Part shown: positions 32,730 through 41,061 of the stretch, one piece after another
Position numbering within the stretch: the stretch's first letter is position 1
Layout of the letters: each line of letters begins with the position of its first letter
Source: Bacillota bacterium
GTDB taxonomy: Bacteria > Bacillota > Clostridia > Oscillospirales > Oscillospiraceae
Direction: 5' to 3'
Length of the DNA: 51,167 nt
Assembly (NCBI GenBank): GCA_023402075.1
Contig: JAEXCS010000018.1
Location: 1 to 51,167, forward strand
Notes under the pieces: generated by a model
The model's input: the letters and a program-made list of their open reading frames with translations, nothing else
Database searches by the model: none
What the model was told of the DNA's origin: nothing
Translations under genes and position numbers: made by a program

Positions 32730-34190
32730 CTACTCCGGCTTCACGCCGAGGTGCTTCATCTTTCGCAAAATCGTTGGCTGGGAGACACCCAGTGCTTCCG
32801 CCATTTTTCGGCTGGTCCTGTATTTCTTCACTGCGTTTTCCAGAAGCTGACGCTCATAGGCGTCCATCATGTCCTGCAAATGCGGCATCTCTTTGACCGG
32901 TGAAACCCGGTCCCCGTTAATGGCCATTTCGATGTCCTCGCCGGTAATCTCGCTTTGGTCGCCGATAATCACCAGCCGTTCCACCGTGTGCTCCAAATCC
33001 CGCACGTTTCCCGGCCACTCATAGGCTTCCAAACGTGTAATGGCCGACGGCTCAAAAAATTTGCTGCGTTTGTATTTCTCGTTGGACCGGTTCAAAAACG
33101 TGCCCGCCAGCGCGACAATATCCTCCCGCCGCTCCCGCAGGGGCGGAATGTTGATGGACACCACATTTAAACGGTAGTAAAAATCCCGGCGAAACAGGCC
33201 GTCCTCTACCATCTTTTTCAAGTCCTTGTTGGAGGTGGCAATGACCCGGATATCAATTTTTACAATTTCATTTCCGCCAACACGAATAATTTCCTGCTCC
33301 TGCAATGCCCGCAGAAGCTTTGCCTGCATGGTGAGCGGCAAATCCTCAATTTCATCCAAAAGAACCGTGCCTTCGTTTGCCAGCTCCAGAAGGCCGATCT
33401 TGCGGGTATTCAAAGCGCCGGTAAAGGCGCCTTTTTCATATCCAAACAGCTCTGATTCAAAAAGGGAATCAGGAATGGCAGAGCAATTAATTCGGATATA
33501 CGGCTTGTCCCGCCGGTTGCTTTTCGAGAAAATATCCCGGGCCACCACTTCCTTACCGGTGCCTGTCTCGCCGCTGATGAGAATGGTGGCATCCGAGGAG
33601 GCGGCCTGACTGATAAGGTATTTTACCCGCATCATTTCAGGGGAGCTGCCGATAAAAGAGGAGCCGAATTGCAAGGTTTTGAGATATTCTAAATCCTGCG
33701 CCATTTTACCCAGCTTGCTTTTCAGCATCATGGTGTCCGTCAAATCCCGCACAATGGAAATTACAAAATCCAAAGCGCCGTCGTCTTTGAAAATGGGGAT
33801 GCAGACATATAAAACAATTTTTCCGTTGTTGGCAAGCTTGTTGATGCCGGTTACGGCCGTTTTCCGTTCGATGGCATACAAGGAAAGTCGGGGTGCGTCC
33901 TTCACGTTATACTCGTCCAGACCCTTTTCATTGAGACTGTGGAGCAGCGTATTCACATCCGTATCATCGTAGCCGAGGAAGACATTGACATTCTCGTCGA
34001 AAATGCCTGCATCCCACAAATCGTCCACAGTTTTTCCAAGAATGTCGTTGCGATGAATTCCTAAGATTTCCTGACAGGTGTCGTTTGCCTCAGCAATCCG
34101 GCCGTCAGGCATTACAATATAGGCGGCGTCGCCGGTGTATTGAAAAAGAAGCATGCACGCTGCCACCAAGTGCCAATTCGACTCCTGCAT
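32730..34190 (-). CDS. sigma-54-dependent activator with PAS sensor, AAA+ and Fis-type HTH
   Basis: Bacterial enhancer-binding protein, 486 aa. An N-terminal PAS domain (about 15-150; YIVMPDGRIAEANDTCQEIL) probably senses a small molecule. The AAA+ domain has Walker A GETGTGKE (207-214), the sigma-54-contacting GAFTGA loop (254-259), Walker B GTVLLDEIEDL, and WPGNVRDLEH. The C-terminal Fis-type helix-turn-helix is TSRKMAEALGVSQPTILRKM. An intact GAFTGA means genuine sigma-54 activation. Divergent from the TRAP/catabolic operon, whose promoter carries a -24/-12 element, so it is the likely local activator. rpoN is not in the window. Confidence 0.95.
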   Translation of the reverse strand: MQESNWHLVAACMLLFQYTGDAAYIVMPDGRIAEANDTCQEILGIHRNDILGKTVDDLWDAGIFDENVNVFLGYDDTDVNTLLHSLNEKGLDEYNVKDAPRLSLYAIERKTAVTGINKLANNGKIVLYVCIPIFKDDGALDFVISIVRDLTDTMMLKSKLGKMAQDLEYLKTLQFGSSFIGSSPEMMRVKYLISQAASSDATILISGETGTGKEVVARDIFSKSNRRDKPYIRINCSAIPDSLFESELFGYEKGAFTGALNTRKIGLLELANEGTVLLDEIEDLPLTMQAKLLRALQEQEIIRVGGNEIVKIDIRVIATSNKDLKKMVEDGLFRRDFYYRLNVVSINIPPLRERREDIVALAGTFLNRSNEKYKRSKFFEPSAITRLEAYEWPGNVRDLEHTVERLVIIGDQSEITGEDIEMAINGDRVSPVKEMPHLQDMMDAYERQLLENAVKKYRTSRKMAEALGVSQPTILRKMKHLGVKPE

Positions 34191-34226
34191 GAATGTTCTC
34201 CTCTCGGTGATTTTCCTATTTTGTCT

Positions 34227-34255
34227 ATTCTAAATGATTGCAATTTGTTTTGCAA
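34227..34255 (-). promoter_or_regulatory. sigma-A promoter of the activator gene
   Basis: On the minus strand TTGCAA, a 17-bp spacer, then TAGAAT, about 37 bp before the ATG. The 34279-34302 inverted repeat lies about 24 bp upstream of the -35. Confidence 0.55.
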
Positions 34256-34278
34256 GGCGGCAAAGGCTGAAAAAAGAA

Positions 34279-34302
34279 AATTGATACAGTTCTGTATCAA
34301 TT
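34279..34302. promoter_or_regulatory. 24-bp inverted repeat, probable operator
   Basis: AATTGATACAG, TT, CTGTATCAATT: perfect 11-bp arms with a 2-bp spacer. Located upstream of the activator's own promoter and about 280 bp upstream of the sigma-54 promoter. It could be the enhancer site of the Fis-type HTH, an autoregulatory site, or the site of another regulator. Confidence 0.6.
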
Positions 34303-34444
34303 ATAATAATAATTTTGATTTACAGCCACTTTGCGGACGGAACTTGTCGGCTGGAAAATAACAAATTCCCTGAAGACAGAAGGAAAATACGTGCTTTAGC
34401 AGGAGGCGATACATTTTTATATCACCGCGATTAGTATTTATCAT

Positions 34445-34516
34445 TTTTGTTTCGCACAAAATTTGGCTTTGACTGTTTACCGGGTTGGTTTCCTGCCACA
34501 AACAAAAATGTTTTGT
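34445..34516. promoter_or_regulatory. two small inverted repeats, candidate upstream activating sites
   Basis: TTTTGT-N5-ACAAAA at 34445-34461 and ACAAAA-N3-TTTTGT at 34502-34516, centres about 56 bp apart and about 70-130 bp upstream of the -24/-12 element, a usual distance for enhancer sites. The AT-rich context makes chance occurrence possible. Confidence 0.3.
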
Positions 34517-34581
34517 AAGAGTTGCACAGGATAAAAATTTCAAAATTGATGATTCAAACAAAAAAGGCGCTGTTTAAAATG

Positions 34582-34597
34582 TGGCACGCTGATTGCT
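34582..34597 (+). promoter_or_regulatory. sigma-54 (-24/-12) promoter of the TRAP/catabolic operon
   Basis: TGGCAC, five bases, TTGCT: matches the TGGCAC-N5-TTGCW consensus, with the invariant GG and GC 10 bp apart. It lies 56 bp upstream of dctP and divergent from a sigma-54 activator. Confidence 0.9.
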
Positions 34598-34652
34598 GTA
34601 ACTATTTGCAGAGCGTCAGCCCAAATGTAGAGAAAACAGGAGGAGTTTCAAT

Positions 34653-35732
34653 ATGAAAAAAAGAGGTTTAAGCTTCGTTCTTGCACTGTGCATGGCATTG
34701 ACTCTGGCCGCCTGTGGCAGCGGCAACTCCGGTACTACCGCACCGTCCTCATCCGCCAAAAGCGGACAGGATTCAGCTTCCGGCAGTACAGGCAGCGGCT
34801 ATCCCACGTATAAGTGGACTGCCGCAAACGTTCTGGCGGAGGATTCCGTTTACGGCGTAGCCCTGCATCAGTTTGCAGATCTCATTAATAAAAAATCCGG
34901 CGGTGCGATTACAGTGGAGGTATTTGACGCGGGTACGCTGGGCACTGAGAAGGAGTGCATGGAAGGGCTTCAGATGGGCACCGTGGATTTTGAAGTTGCC
35001 TCTTCTGCAACCTGCTCAAACTTCACGGCTTCTCAGACCATCTACGACCTGCCCTATCTGTTCCCCAATTCCATAGTGGCCCGTCAGGTTTTGCAGGGCG
35101 AAACCTGCCAGGAAATTTTGGGAGAGCTGTCCGACGTCTCAATCAAGGGGCTGACCTATTTTGAAAACGGCATTTACGCCATCATCTCCAAAGAGCCAAT
35201 TGAAGACCTCAGCGATATGAGCGGCAAAAAAATCCGCGCCATTGAATCCAACCTGCAGACGGATACTTACGCGGCCCTTGGCGCCACCGGCGTGGCCATC
35301 GCCTGGGGCGACTGCTACACCTCTTTGCAAACCGGTGTTTGCGACGGAATTTCCTCCACCACGATTCCCAATATGTACTCCGCAAAGTTTTATGAGGTCG
35401 GCAAGTACATTACCAAGACCAATCATGGATACAGCCCCTGCCTCTTTGCAATGAGCCAGACCCTATGGGACTCTCTGGACGCGGATACGCAGGCGCTGAT
35501 TATGGAGTGCGCCAATGAAGCCCGCGATTATCAGTACAGATACATTGACGCAATGCTTACGTCCTTGCAGGACGAGATGGAAGACGGCGGCGTCACATTC
35601 TATGACATCGATACCGCCGCCTGGGGCGCCGCCTGCGCGCCGATTTATGAAAAATATGTCGGCACCGGCACCGGCCAGATTAACCCCGATCTGGTTTCCG
35701 CAATCCAGAGTGAGGTCGCGGCGATTTCCTGA
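34653..35732 (+). CDS. dctP: TRAP transporter substrate-binding lipoprotein (DctP family)
   Basis: Extracytoplasmic solute receptor, 359 aa. The N-terminal signal peptide MKKRGLSFVLALCMALTLAA ends at a lipobox LAAC, so the mature protein is anchored by an N-terminal lipid-modified Cys, followed by a Ser/Thr/Gly-rich linker. The DctP fold includes GTLGTEKECMEGLQMGTVDF, DLPYLFPN and the ligand-contact region MSGKKIRAIESN. AGGAGG SD. TRAP receptors usually bind carboxylates. First gene after the sigma-54 promoter. Confidence 0.94.
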   Translation: MKKRGLSFVLALCMALTLAACGSGNSGTTAPSSSAKSGQDSASGSTGSGYPTYKWTAANVLAEDSVYGVALHQFADLINKKSGGAITVEVFDAGTLGTEKECMEGLQMGTVDFEVASSATCSNFTASQTIYDLPYLFPNSIVARQVLQGETCQEILGELSDVSIKGLTYFENGIYAIISKEPIEDLSDMSGKKIRAIESNLQTDTYAALGATGVAIAWGDCYTSLQTGVCDGISSTTIPNMYSAKFYEVGKYITKTNHGYSPCLFAMSQTLWDSLDADTQALIMECANEARDYQYRYIDAMLTSLQDEMEDGGVTFYDIDTAAWGAACAPIYEKYVGTGTGQINPDLVSAIQSEVAAIS

Positions 35733-35755
35733 TTGCAGTCCTATTTAAATAATGA

Positions 35756-35782
35756 CGGGCGAGACGCTTCTCGTCTCGCCCG
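35756..35782 (+). terminator. intercistronic hairpin between dctP and dctQ
   Basis: CGGGCGAGACG and CGTCTCGCCCG form a perfect 11-bp stem with a 5-nt loop and no T-tract. More likely an RNA-processing/stability element or leaky attenuator, favouring more receptor than permease mRNA, than a full terminator. Confidence 0.55.
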
Positions 35783-35869
35783 GATAGAACTTTATGAAAG
35801 CAAGAAACAAAACAAGCAATTTAAGGAAAGGAGTTTTCCCGTTCGAAAAGCACCGTTCGGGAATCGAGT

Positions 35870-36370
35870 ATGCTTGAAAAAATTGATCGCGCTTTAAATA
35901 TCGCCGAAAGCGTAATATGCGGGATTATCTGTGCGGCCATGCTGATAGTCACCTGCATGATCGTCATTTGGCGCTACATTCTGGTGGCACCACTTCCATG
36001 GGGAGAGGAGGCGGCCAGATACCTGATGATTTGGTTTGTATTCTGGGGATGCACCATTGCCGCCAAAGGGGAAAATCACTTGGGCGTGGAGGCGTTTATC
36101 TCCATGCTGCCCAAGGCGGCACAGTGCATTGGCATTAAAATAAAATATGCCGTCACTGTGGTGATCTTTGGTGCTTTATTTGTGCTCTCCTGCAAAATGT
36201 TCATGCAGTATGGCGCAACAGGACAGGTTTCCACCATCCTGCGCATTCCCATGAACATCGTGTATTCCTGCGTGCCCATCGGCCTGTTTCTGAGCACTTG
36301 GCACTACATTGTGCATTTTTTCATGCACCTGCATGATCAGCCCGAAGGCAAGGAGGGGGAGCGCACATGA
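35870..36370 (+). CDS. dctQ: TRAP transporter small permease (DctQ family)
   Basis: Four-helix membrane subunit, 166 aa. Hydrophobic segments near 15-38, 50-68, 90-112 and 130-150. The conserved WGEEAARYLMIWFVFWG and GENHLGVEAF match DctQ. No strong SD sits at standard spacing before the ATG; AAGGAAAGGAG lies about 35 nt upstream, so translation may start inefficiently. Its stop overlaps the dctM start by 4 nt (ATGA). Confidence 0.9.
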   Translation: MLEKIDRALNIAESVICGIICAAMLIVTCMIVIWRYILVAPLPWGEEAARYLMIWFVFWGCTIAAKGENHLGVEAFISMLPKAAQCIGIKIKYAVTVVIFGALFVLSCKMFMQYGATGQVSTILRIPMNIVYSCVPIGLFLSTWHYIVHFFMHLHDQPEGKEGERT

Positions 36371-37650
36371 TTACAGCGGCTTTATTCGGCGGCTTTTTGA
36401 TCTGCATGTTTTTCAGCGTGCCGATTGCGCTTTGCCTTGCCGGCGGCGGTATTTTGGCCACCATGGTGGGCGGAAATGTAAACCTGTTTGTTTGCGCACA
36501 AAGACTGTTTGCCTCTATCGACAGCTTTACGCTGATGGCAATTCCGTTTTTTATGATTGCGGGCAACCTCATGTCCTCCGGCGGCATTTCCAAGCGCCTT
36601 TGCGACTTTGCCAACTCCCTGATCGGTTGGATTCCCGGCGGTCTTGCCTGCGCATCCATTTTGTCCTGCATGATATTCGGTGCGCTCTCCGGCTCACCCA
36701 CGGCGACAACGGCGGCCATCGGCGGGATTTTGGTGCCCGCGCTGATTGAAAACGGCTACTCCAAAAAATTCGCACTGTCCACCATTGCGGTGGCGGGTCT
36801 GCTGGGAACAATTATTCCGCCCAGTACGATTATGATTACCTACTCATCCTGCACGGATGTTTCCATCGGCTCCATGTTTATGGGTGGCATTCTTCCCGGC
36901 GTTGCACTGGGCGTGTGCATGATGGTGATTGCGGTGAGCTACGGCGTAAAGCACAAGGCGGAAATTACCCGAATTCCATTCAGCTTCCGCCGTGTGGGGC
37001 AGACCTTTGTCCGCGGTATCGGCGCATTTTTAATGCCTGTCATCATTCTGGGCGGCATTTATACCGGTGTTTTTACACCCACGGAGTCCGCGGCCATCGC
37101 CTGTATTTACGGTCTGATTGTCGGCGTTTTCTTCTACCGCGAGCTGACGGTTGCTGACTTAAAAAAGGTGCTTGTGGGGTCTGCATCCTCTTCCGCCATG
37201 GTGATGATGATTATTGCCTGCGCCGGTATCTTTGGCATGGTTATGACCCGTGAACAGATTCCGGCCAAGGTGGCGGCGGTGCTGATCAGTGTGGCTGGGA
37301 ACAAATATATATTCCTGCTGCTGGTAAACATCATGCTGCTGATTGTGGGCTGCTTCCTTGAAACCACGGCGGCAATTTTGATTATTGCGCCGGTGCTGCT
37401 TCCGGCGGTTGCGGCTTTTGGCATTAATCCAATTCACTTCGGCATCATTGTGTGTGTGAACCTTGCAATCGGCTGCGCAACACCGCCGCTGGGCGTAAAT
37501 CTGTATGTTGCGGCCGGATTGACCCACGATAAGGTCGACATGGTGATTAACAGGCACTTGGTTGGCTACATAATTTCGTCTGTTATTGCGCTTTTAATTA
37601 TTACCTACTGCGAGCCGTTGGTTATGTTCCTTCCGAACATGATGGCTTAA
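36367..37650 (+). CDS. dctM: TRAP transporter large permease (DctM family)
   Basis: Sodium-driven transport subunit of about 12 transmembrane helices, 427 aa as in the family. Recognisable blocks: IPFFMIAGNLMSSGGISKRL, GALSGSPTATTAAIGGILVP, GTIIPPSTIMITYS, and ILGGIYTGVFTPTESAA, all DctM signatures. Completes dctPQM. Confidence 0.95.
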   Translation: MITAALFGGFLICMFFSVPIALCLAGGGILATMVGGNVNLFVCAQRLFASIDSFTLMAIPFFMIAGNLMSSGGISKRLCDFANSLIGWIPGGLACASILSCMIFGALSGSPTATTAAIGGILVPALIENGYSKKFALSTIAVAGLLGTIIPPSTIMITYSSCTDVSIGSMFMGGILPGVALGVCMMVIAVSYGVKHKAEITRIPFSFRRVGQTFVRGIGAFLMPVIILGGIYTGVFTPTESAAIACIYGLIVGVFFYRELTVADLKKVLVGSASSSAMVMMIIACAGIFGMVMTREQIPAKVAAVLISVAGNKYIFLLLVNIMLLIVGCFLETTAAILIIAPVLLPAVAAFGINPIHFGIIVCVNLAIGCATPPLGVNLYVAAGLTHDKVDMVINRHLVGYIISSVIALLIITYCEPLVMFLPNMMA

Positions 37651-37678
37651 AGCACGGACTTGGAAAGGAACTGCCACT

Positions 37679-38404
37679 ATGGACAGGTTAAAAGGAAAAG
37701 TAATTGTAATTACCGGTGGGGCAAGAGGTGTGGGCTACTGCATGTGCGAGCGGTTTGCACAGGAAAATCCCGAGATCATTTACTCCGTCGACATGGCGGA
37801 CGGCGGCTATAAACATCCGCTGGTGCGCCCTGTTAAGCTGAGCATTACCGACCGCCCGGCCCTTACGGACTTCGCACGGCAGATAAAGGCGGAGTTTGGC
37901 CATGTGGACGTACTGATCAATAACGCCGCCATTACCAGAGACTCCATGCTCTATAAAATGACGGAGGAGCAGTGGGACGCGGTCATCGATGTGAATTTGA
38001 AGGGGACCTTTAATATTACGCAGGCTCTCGTCCCTTTCATGCGAGAGCAAAAAACAGGCTGTATTCTCTCCATTTCCTCCGGCAGCGGCGTTTACGGGAA
38101 CATCGGTCAAACCAACTATGCCGCCACCAAGGCGGGGCTGATTGGCATGACCTACTCCTGGGCAAAGGAGCTGAACCTCCACGGCGAGCAGATTCGCTGC
38201 AATGTTTTGGCGCCCGATAATATCGAAACCGAAATGGCAAAGACCATTCCGGCGAAGATTTTGGACCCCCTGATTGCCCGCACGCCGCTTAAGCGTATGT
38301 GCCAGCCCATTGAGGTTGCCAACACGGCCCTGTTCCTTGCCAGCGAGGAAGCGTCTTTCATCAACGGGCAGGTTGTTTGCGTAAACGGTGGCCTGCGGCT
38401 GTAA
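37679..38404 (+). CDS. short-chain dehydrogenase/reductase of the catabolic operon
   Basis: 241-aa NAD(P)-dependent oxidoreductase. TGGARGVG (12-19), NNAA (81-84), and catalytic Ser133/134-Tyr147-Lys151 in NYAATKAG. An aspartate at the end of the second strand (SVDMADGG, Asp38) favours NAD(H) over NADP(H). Resembles FabG/3-hydroxyacyl dehydrogenases in general pattern. Within this operon it could reduce or oxidise a cyclic (poly)ketone or hydroxy-acid. Phloroglucinol reductases are SDR enzymes, so that role is possible but not shown by sequence alone. Confidence 0.85.
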   Translation: MDRLKGKVIVITGGARGVGYCMCERFAQENPEIIYSVDMADGGYKHPLVRPVKLSITDRPALTDFARQIKAEFGHVDVLINNAAITRDSMLYKMTEEQWDAVIDVNLKGTFNITQALVPFMREQKTGCILSISSGSGVYGNIGQTNYAATKAGLIGMTYSWAKELNLHGEQIRCNVLAPDNIETEMAKTIPAKILDPLIARTPLKRMCQPIEVANTALFLASEEASFINGQVVCVNGGLRL

Positions 38405-38416
38405 GGCGGTACATTC

Positions 38417-39982
38417 ATGCTGAATAAAAAGTTTGTATCCGCAAAAGAAGCCGTCGGCGCAATCCCCGATGGGGCCTATGTGGGCATTGGCGGATTTTTG
38501 GGAATTGGCTCGGCAGAGGAAATCAACGTTGCCATAGAAACCCGTTTCCTTGAAGAGGGGCATCCCAGAGATCTGACGCTGCTGCACACCGGCGGCGTTG
38601 GTGACGGAAGGGACGCGGGAAACAACCACCTTGCCCACGAGGGGCTGGTAAAGCGGCTGATTGGCGGCCATTTTGCCAGAATTCCAAAGCTTGGGGCCAT
38701 GGTAGAGCAGGAAAAAATTGAGGCGTTTAATATTCCGCAGGGCATCCTTTCCCATCTCTACCGCGAGAGCGCGGCCATGCGCCCAAGGCTGATTACCAAG
38801 GTGGGACTTGGAACCTTTGTAGACCCCGATTTGGACGGTGCAAGGGTCAACGGCATTACCACGGGGACGATGGTGGATAAGGTGCAAATTGACGGAGAGA
38901 CGTATCTCAGCTACCATGTTCCGCCGGTGACAGTTGCCATGATTCGAGGCACCACAGCCGACGAGCAGGGAAACATCTCCTTTGAAAACGAGCCGCTGAC
39001 GCTGGAGGGAATCTCCATCGCAACCGCCGCGAAAAACCATGGTGGCATTGTCATTGTGCAGGTGGAGAAGGTGGTGAAAAAGGGTGCGATTCTGCCACAG
39101 AATGTGCGGATTCCCCATATTTTGGTGGACTACATTGTGGTGACCACGAAGCCTGAAGAATACCACCGGCAAAACTACGGCACATATTTTGACCCCCGCT
39201 TTACCCGCAGCGACATTGTTGTGGAGGGAACACCGGCGCAAACACCGATGGACATTCGTAAAATCATTGGGCGGAGAGCCGCCATGTGCCTTAAAAAAAG
39301 CATGCAGGTGGTGAACTTTGGAATCGGAATACCGGAAACGGTAGTCACGGTTTTAAATGAGGAGGGGCACAGCGAACGGTTTACTTCCATCATCGAAAGC
39401 GGAGCGATTGGCGGGGTTGCTCTGGGCGATATGAATTTCGGATCGTGCATCTGCCCTGACGCGATTATCGATCAGCCCTACATGTTCGATTTCATCGATG
39501 GCGGTGGTTTGGACATGTCCTTTTTAGGGCTTGCCCAGTGCGACGCCAAGGGAAATATCAACGTGTCCCGCTTCGGCACAAAGGTGGCCGGCTGCGGCGG
39601 CTTTATCGATATCTCCCAAAATGTTAAAAACATGGTCTTTTGCGGCACTTTTACCGCAAAGGGACTGGAAATCAGTGTCTCCGATGCAGGAGAGCTGGTG
39701 ATTGAGAAAGAGGGAAGCTCCAAAAAATTCATCCAGTCCTTACAGCAAATTACCTTCAGCGGCGAGGTTGCCGCAAAAGATAAGCGAAATATCCTGTTTG
39801 TAACAGAGCGGGCGGTTTTGAAGCTGACCTCTGAGGGACTGATGGTTACGGAAATTGCACCGGGTGTTGACTTGGAGCGGGATGTGCTGGGACAGATGGA
39901 GTTTGCACCCCTGATTGCCCGTGACCTCAAGACCATGGACGCGCGGATATTCCGCGAGGAAGCAATGGGTTTGACGTTTTGA
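38417..39982 (+). CDS. YdiF-type acetate/acyl/3-oxoacid CoA-transferase (family I)
   Basis: Transfers CoA between carboxylic acids. 521 aa, alpha and beta halves fused as in YdiF/propionate CoA-transferase. Opening KFVSAKEAVGAIPDGAYVGIGGFLG. The catalytic glutamate is about Glu327 in SIIESGAIGG, followed by the oxyanion-hole region GGVALGDMNFG. C-terminal ERAVLKLTSEGLMVTEIAPGVDL is typical. In this operon it would activate an oxo-acid using acetyl-CoA or a similar donor before thiolytic cleavage. Confidence 0.92.
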   Translation: MLNKKFVSAKEAVGAIPDGAYVGIGGFLGIGSAEEINVAIETRFLEEGHPRDLTLLHTGGVGDGRDAGNNHLAHEGLVKRLIGGHFARIPKLGAMVEQEKIEAFNIPQGILSHLYRESAAMRPRLITKVGLGTFVDPDLDGARVNGITTGTMVDKVQIDGETYLSYHVPPVTVAMIRGTTADEQGNISFENEPLTLEGISIATAAKNHGGIVIVQVEKVVKKGAILPQNVRIPHILVDYIVVTTKPEEYHRQNYGTYFDPRFTRSDIVVEGTPAQTPMDIRKIIGRRAAMCLKKSMQVVNFGIGIPETVVTVLNEEGHSERFTSIIESGAIGGVALGDMNFGSCICPDAIIDQPYMFDFIDGGGLDMSFLGLAQCDAKGNINVSRFGTKVAGCGGFIDISQNVKNMVFCGTFTAKGLEISVSDAGELVIEKEGSSKKFIQSLQQITFSGEVAAKDKRNILFVTERAVLKLTSEGLMVTEIAPGVDLERDVLGQMEFAPLIARDLKTMDARIFREEAMGLTF

Positions 39983-40022
39983 GACGAGAGAAAAGAAACT
40001 ATCAAAAAGGAGGTGTTAAGGC

Positions 40023-41042
40023 GTGAAATGCTTACAGGTGACAGCTCCCCGTCAAATGCGGATTTTTGAGCGCGAAGTGCCCTCTCCGGCAGAAGGAGAG
40101 GCGCTTTTGAAGGTGCTCTACGGCGGTATTTGCGGCAGCGATTTGGGGTTATACCGCGGCAGCATGAATGATTACGCCACATACCCCCAAATTCCCGGAC
40201 ATGAAATTGCGGCGGAGATATTGAAAATTGGAAAAAATGAGCGGGGACTTGCACCCGGTATGCTGGTGACACTGAATCCCTATTTTAATTGCGGCGAATG
40301 CTATTCCTGCCGACGCGGCTATGTAAATTGCTGCATGGAAAACCAAACCATGGGGCTTGCCCGCGAGGGCGGCTTTTGCGAATACATCACCATGCCCGTA
40401 GAGAGACTTTATTCCGGAAACGGACTGGGGCCGAGAGCCTTAGCGCTGGTAGAGCCGTTTTGCATCAGCTATCACGCGGTCAAGCGGGGAAAGGTGGGAC
40501 CTGGCGACCGGGTTCTGGTTGTGGGCGCCGGAACCATTGGGATGGGCGCCTTGCTGGCGGCAAAGCAAATGGGCGCGGAGGTTTATGTCTGCAATGTCTC
40601 TGAAAAAAAGCTGGAGCTTGCGCAGAAGCTGGGCGCGGACGGAGTGATTTTTAATAACGATCAGTCCACCTTCCGTGAAAAAGTGGACGCGCTCACTAAT
40701 GGAGATGGCTTTGACGTTACCATTGAAGCGGCGGGGCAGCCCTCCACCATGCTTAACTGCATTGAGGCTGCGGCCCATCGCGGCCGCGTGGTGGAGGTTG
40801 GAATCACCGGCAGACCCACAGAGCTGGTTTTTAACATCGTTGAGAAAAAAGAGCTGGAGATCTACGGCAGCCGCAACGCAACCGCGCAGGAGTTTACGGA
40901 AGTAATTGCGCTGGCGTGTACCGGAAAAATCAATCTTGAAACCCTTGTTACCGGCGAATGCACGCTGGAGGAGGCCCCGGCCATGTTTGAACGTCTGGAT
41001 AAAAGAGTAGGGTTTAACCTGAAAACTCTTATCAAATTTTAA
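40023..41042 (+). CDS. zinc-dependent MDR alcohol dehydrogenase (IolM/threonine dehydrogenase-like)
   Basis: NAD(P)-dependent polyol/hydroxy-acid dehydrogenase, 339 aa. Catalytic zinc ligands Cys37 (GGICGSD) and His60-Glu61 (PGHEIAAE); structural zinc cysteines CGECYSCRRGYVNCC (about 90-104); Rossmann VVGAGTIGMGALLA (about 165-178). GTG start after AAGGAGG. The gene lies directly before an IolN-like hydrolase. In the Thermotoga inositol route a zinc dehydrogenase (IolM) and hydrolase IolN act in sequence, so this one may likewise form the cyclic diketone, or may oxidise the ring-opened hydroxy-oxo acid. Confidence 0.87.
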   Translation: MKCLQVTAPRQMRIFEREVPSPAEGEALLKVLYGGICGSDLGLYRGSMNDYATYPQIPGHEIAAEILKIGKNERGLAPGMLVTLNPYFNCGECYSCRRGYVNCCMENQTMGLAREGGFCEYITMPVERLYSGNGLGPRALALVEPFCISYHAVKRGKVGPGDRVLVVGAGTIGMGALLAAKQMGAEVYVCNVSEKKLELAQKLGADGVIFNNDQSTFREKVDALTNGDGFDVTIEAAGQPSTMLNCIEAAAHRGRVVEVGITGRPTELVFNIVEKKELEIYGSRNATAQEFTEVIALACTGKINLETLVTGECTLEEAPAMFERLDKRVGFNLKTLIKF

Positions 41043-41061
41043 AATAACGGAGGAAACACCT

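Noticed and set aside
37688..39241. 517-codon open frame antisense to the SDR and CoA-transferase genes
   Set aside because: Spans two well-supported genes and their junction on the other strand; no recognisable protein features.
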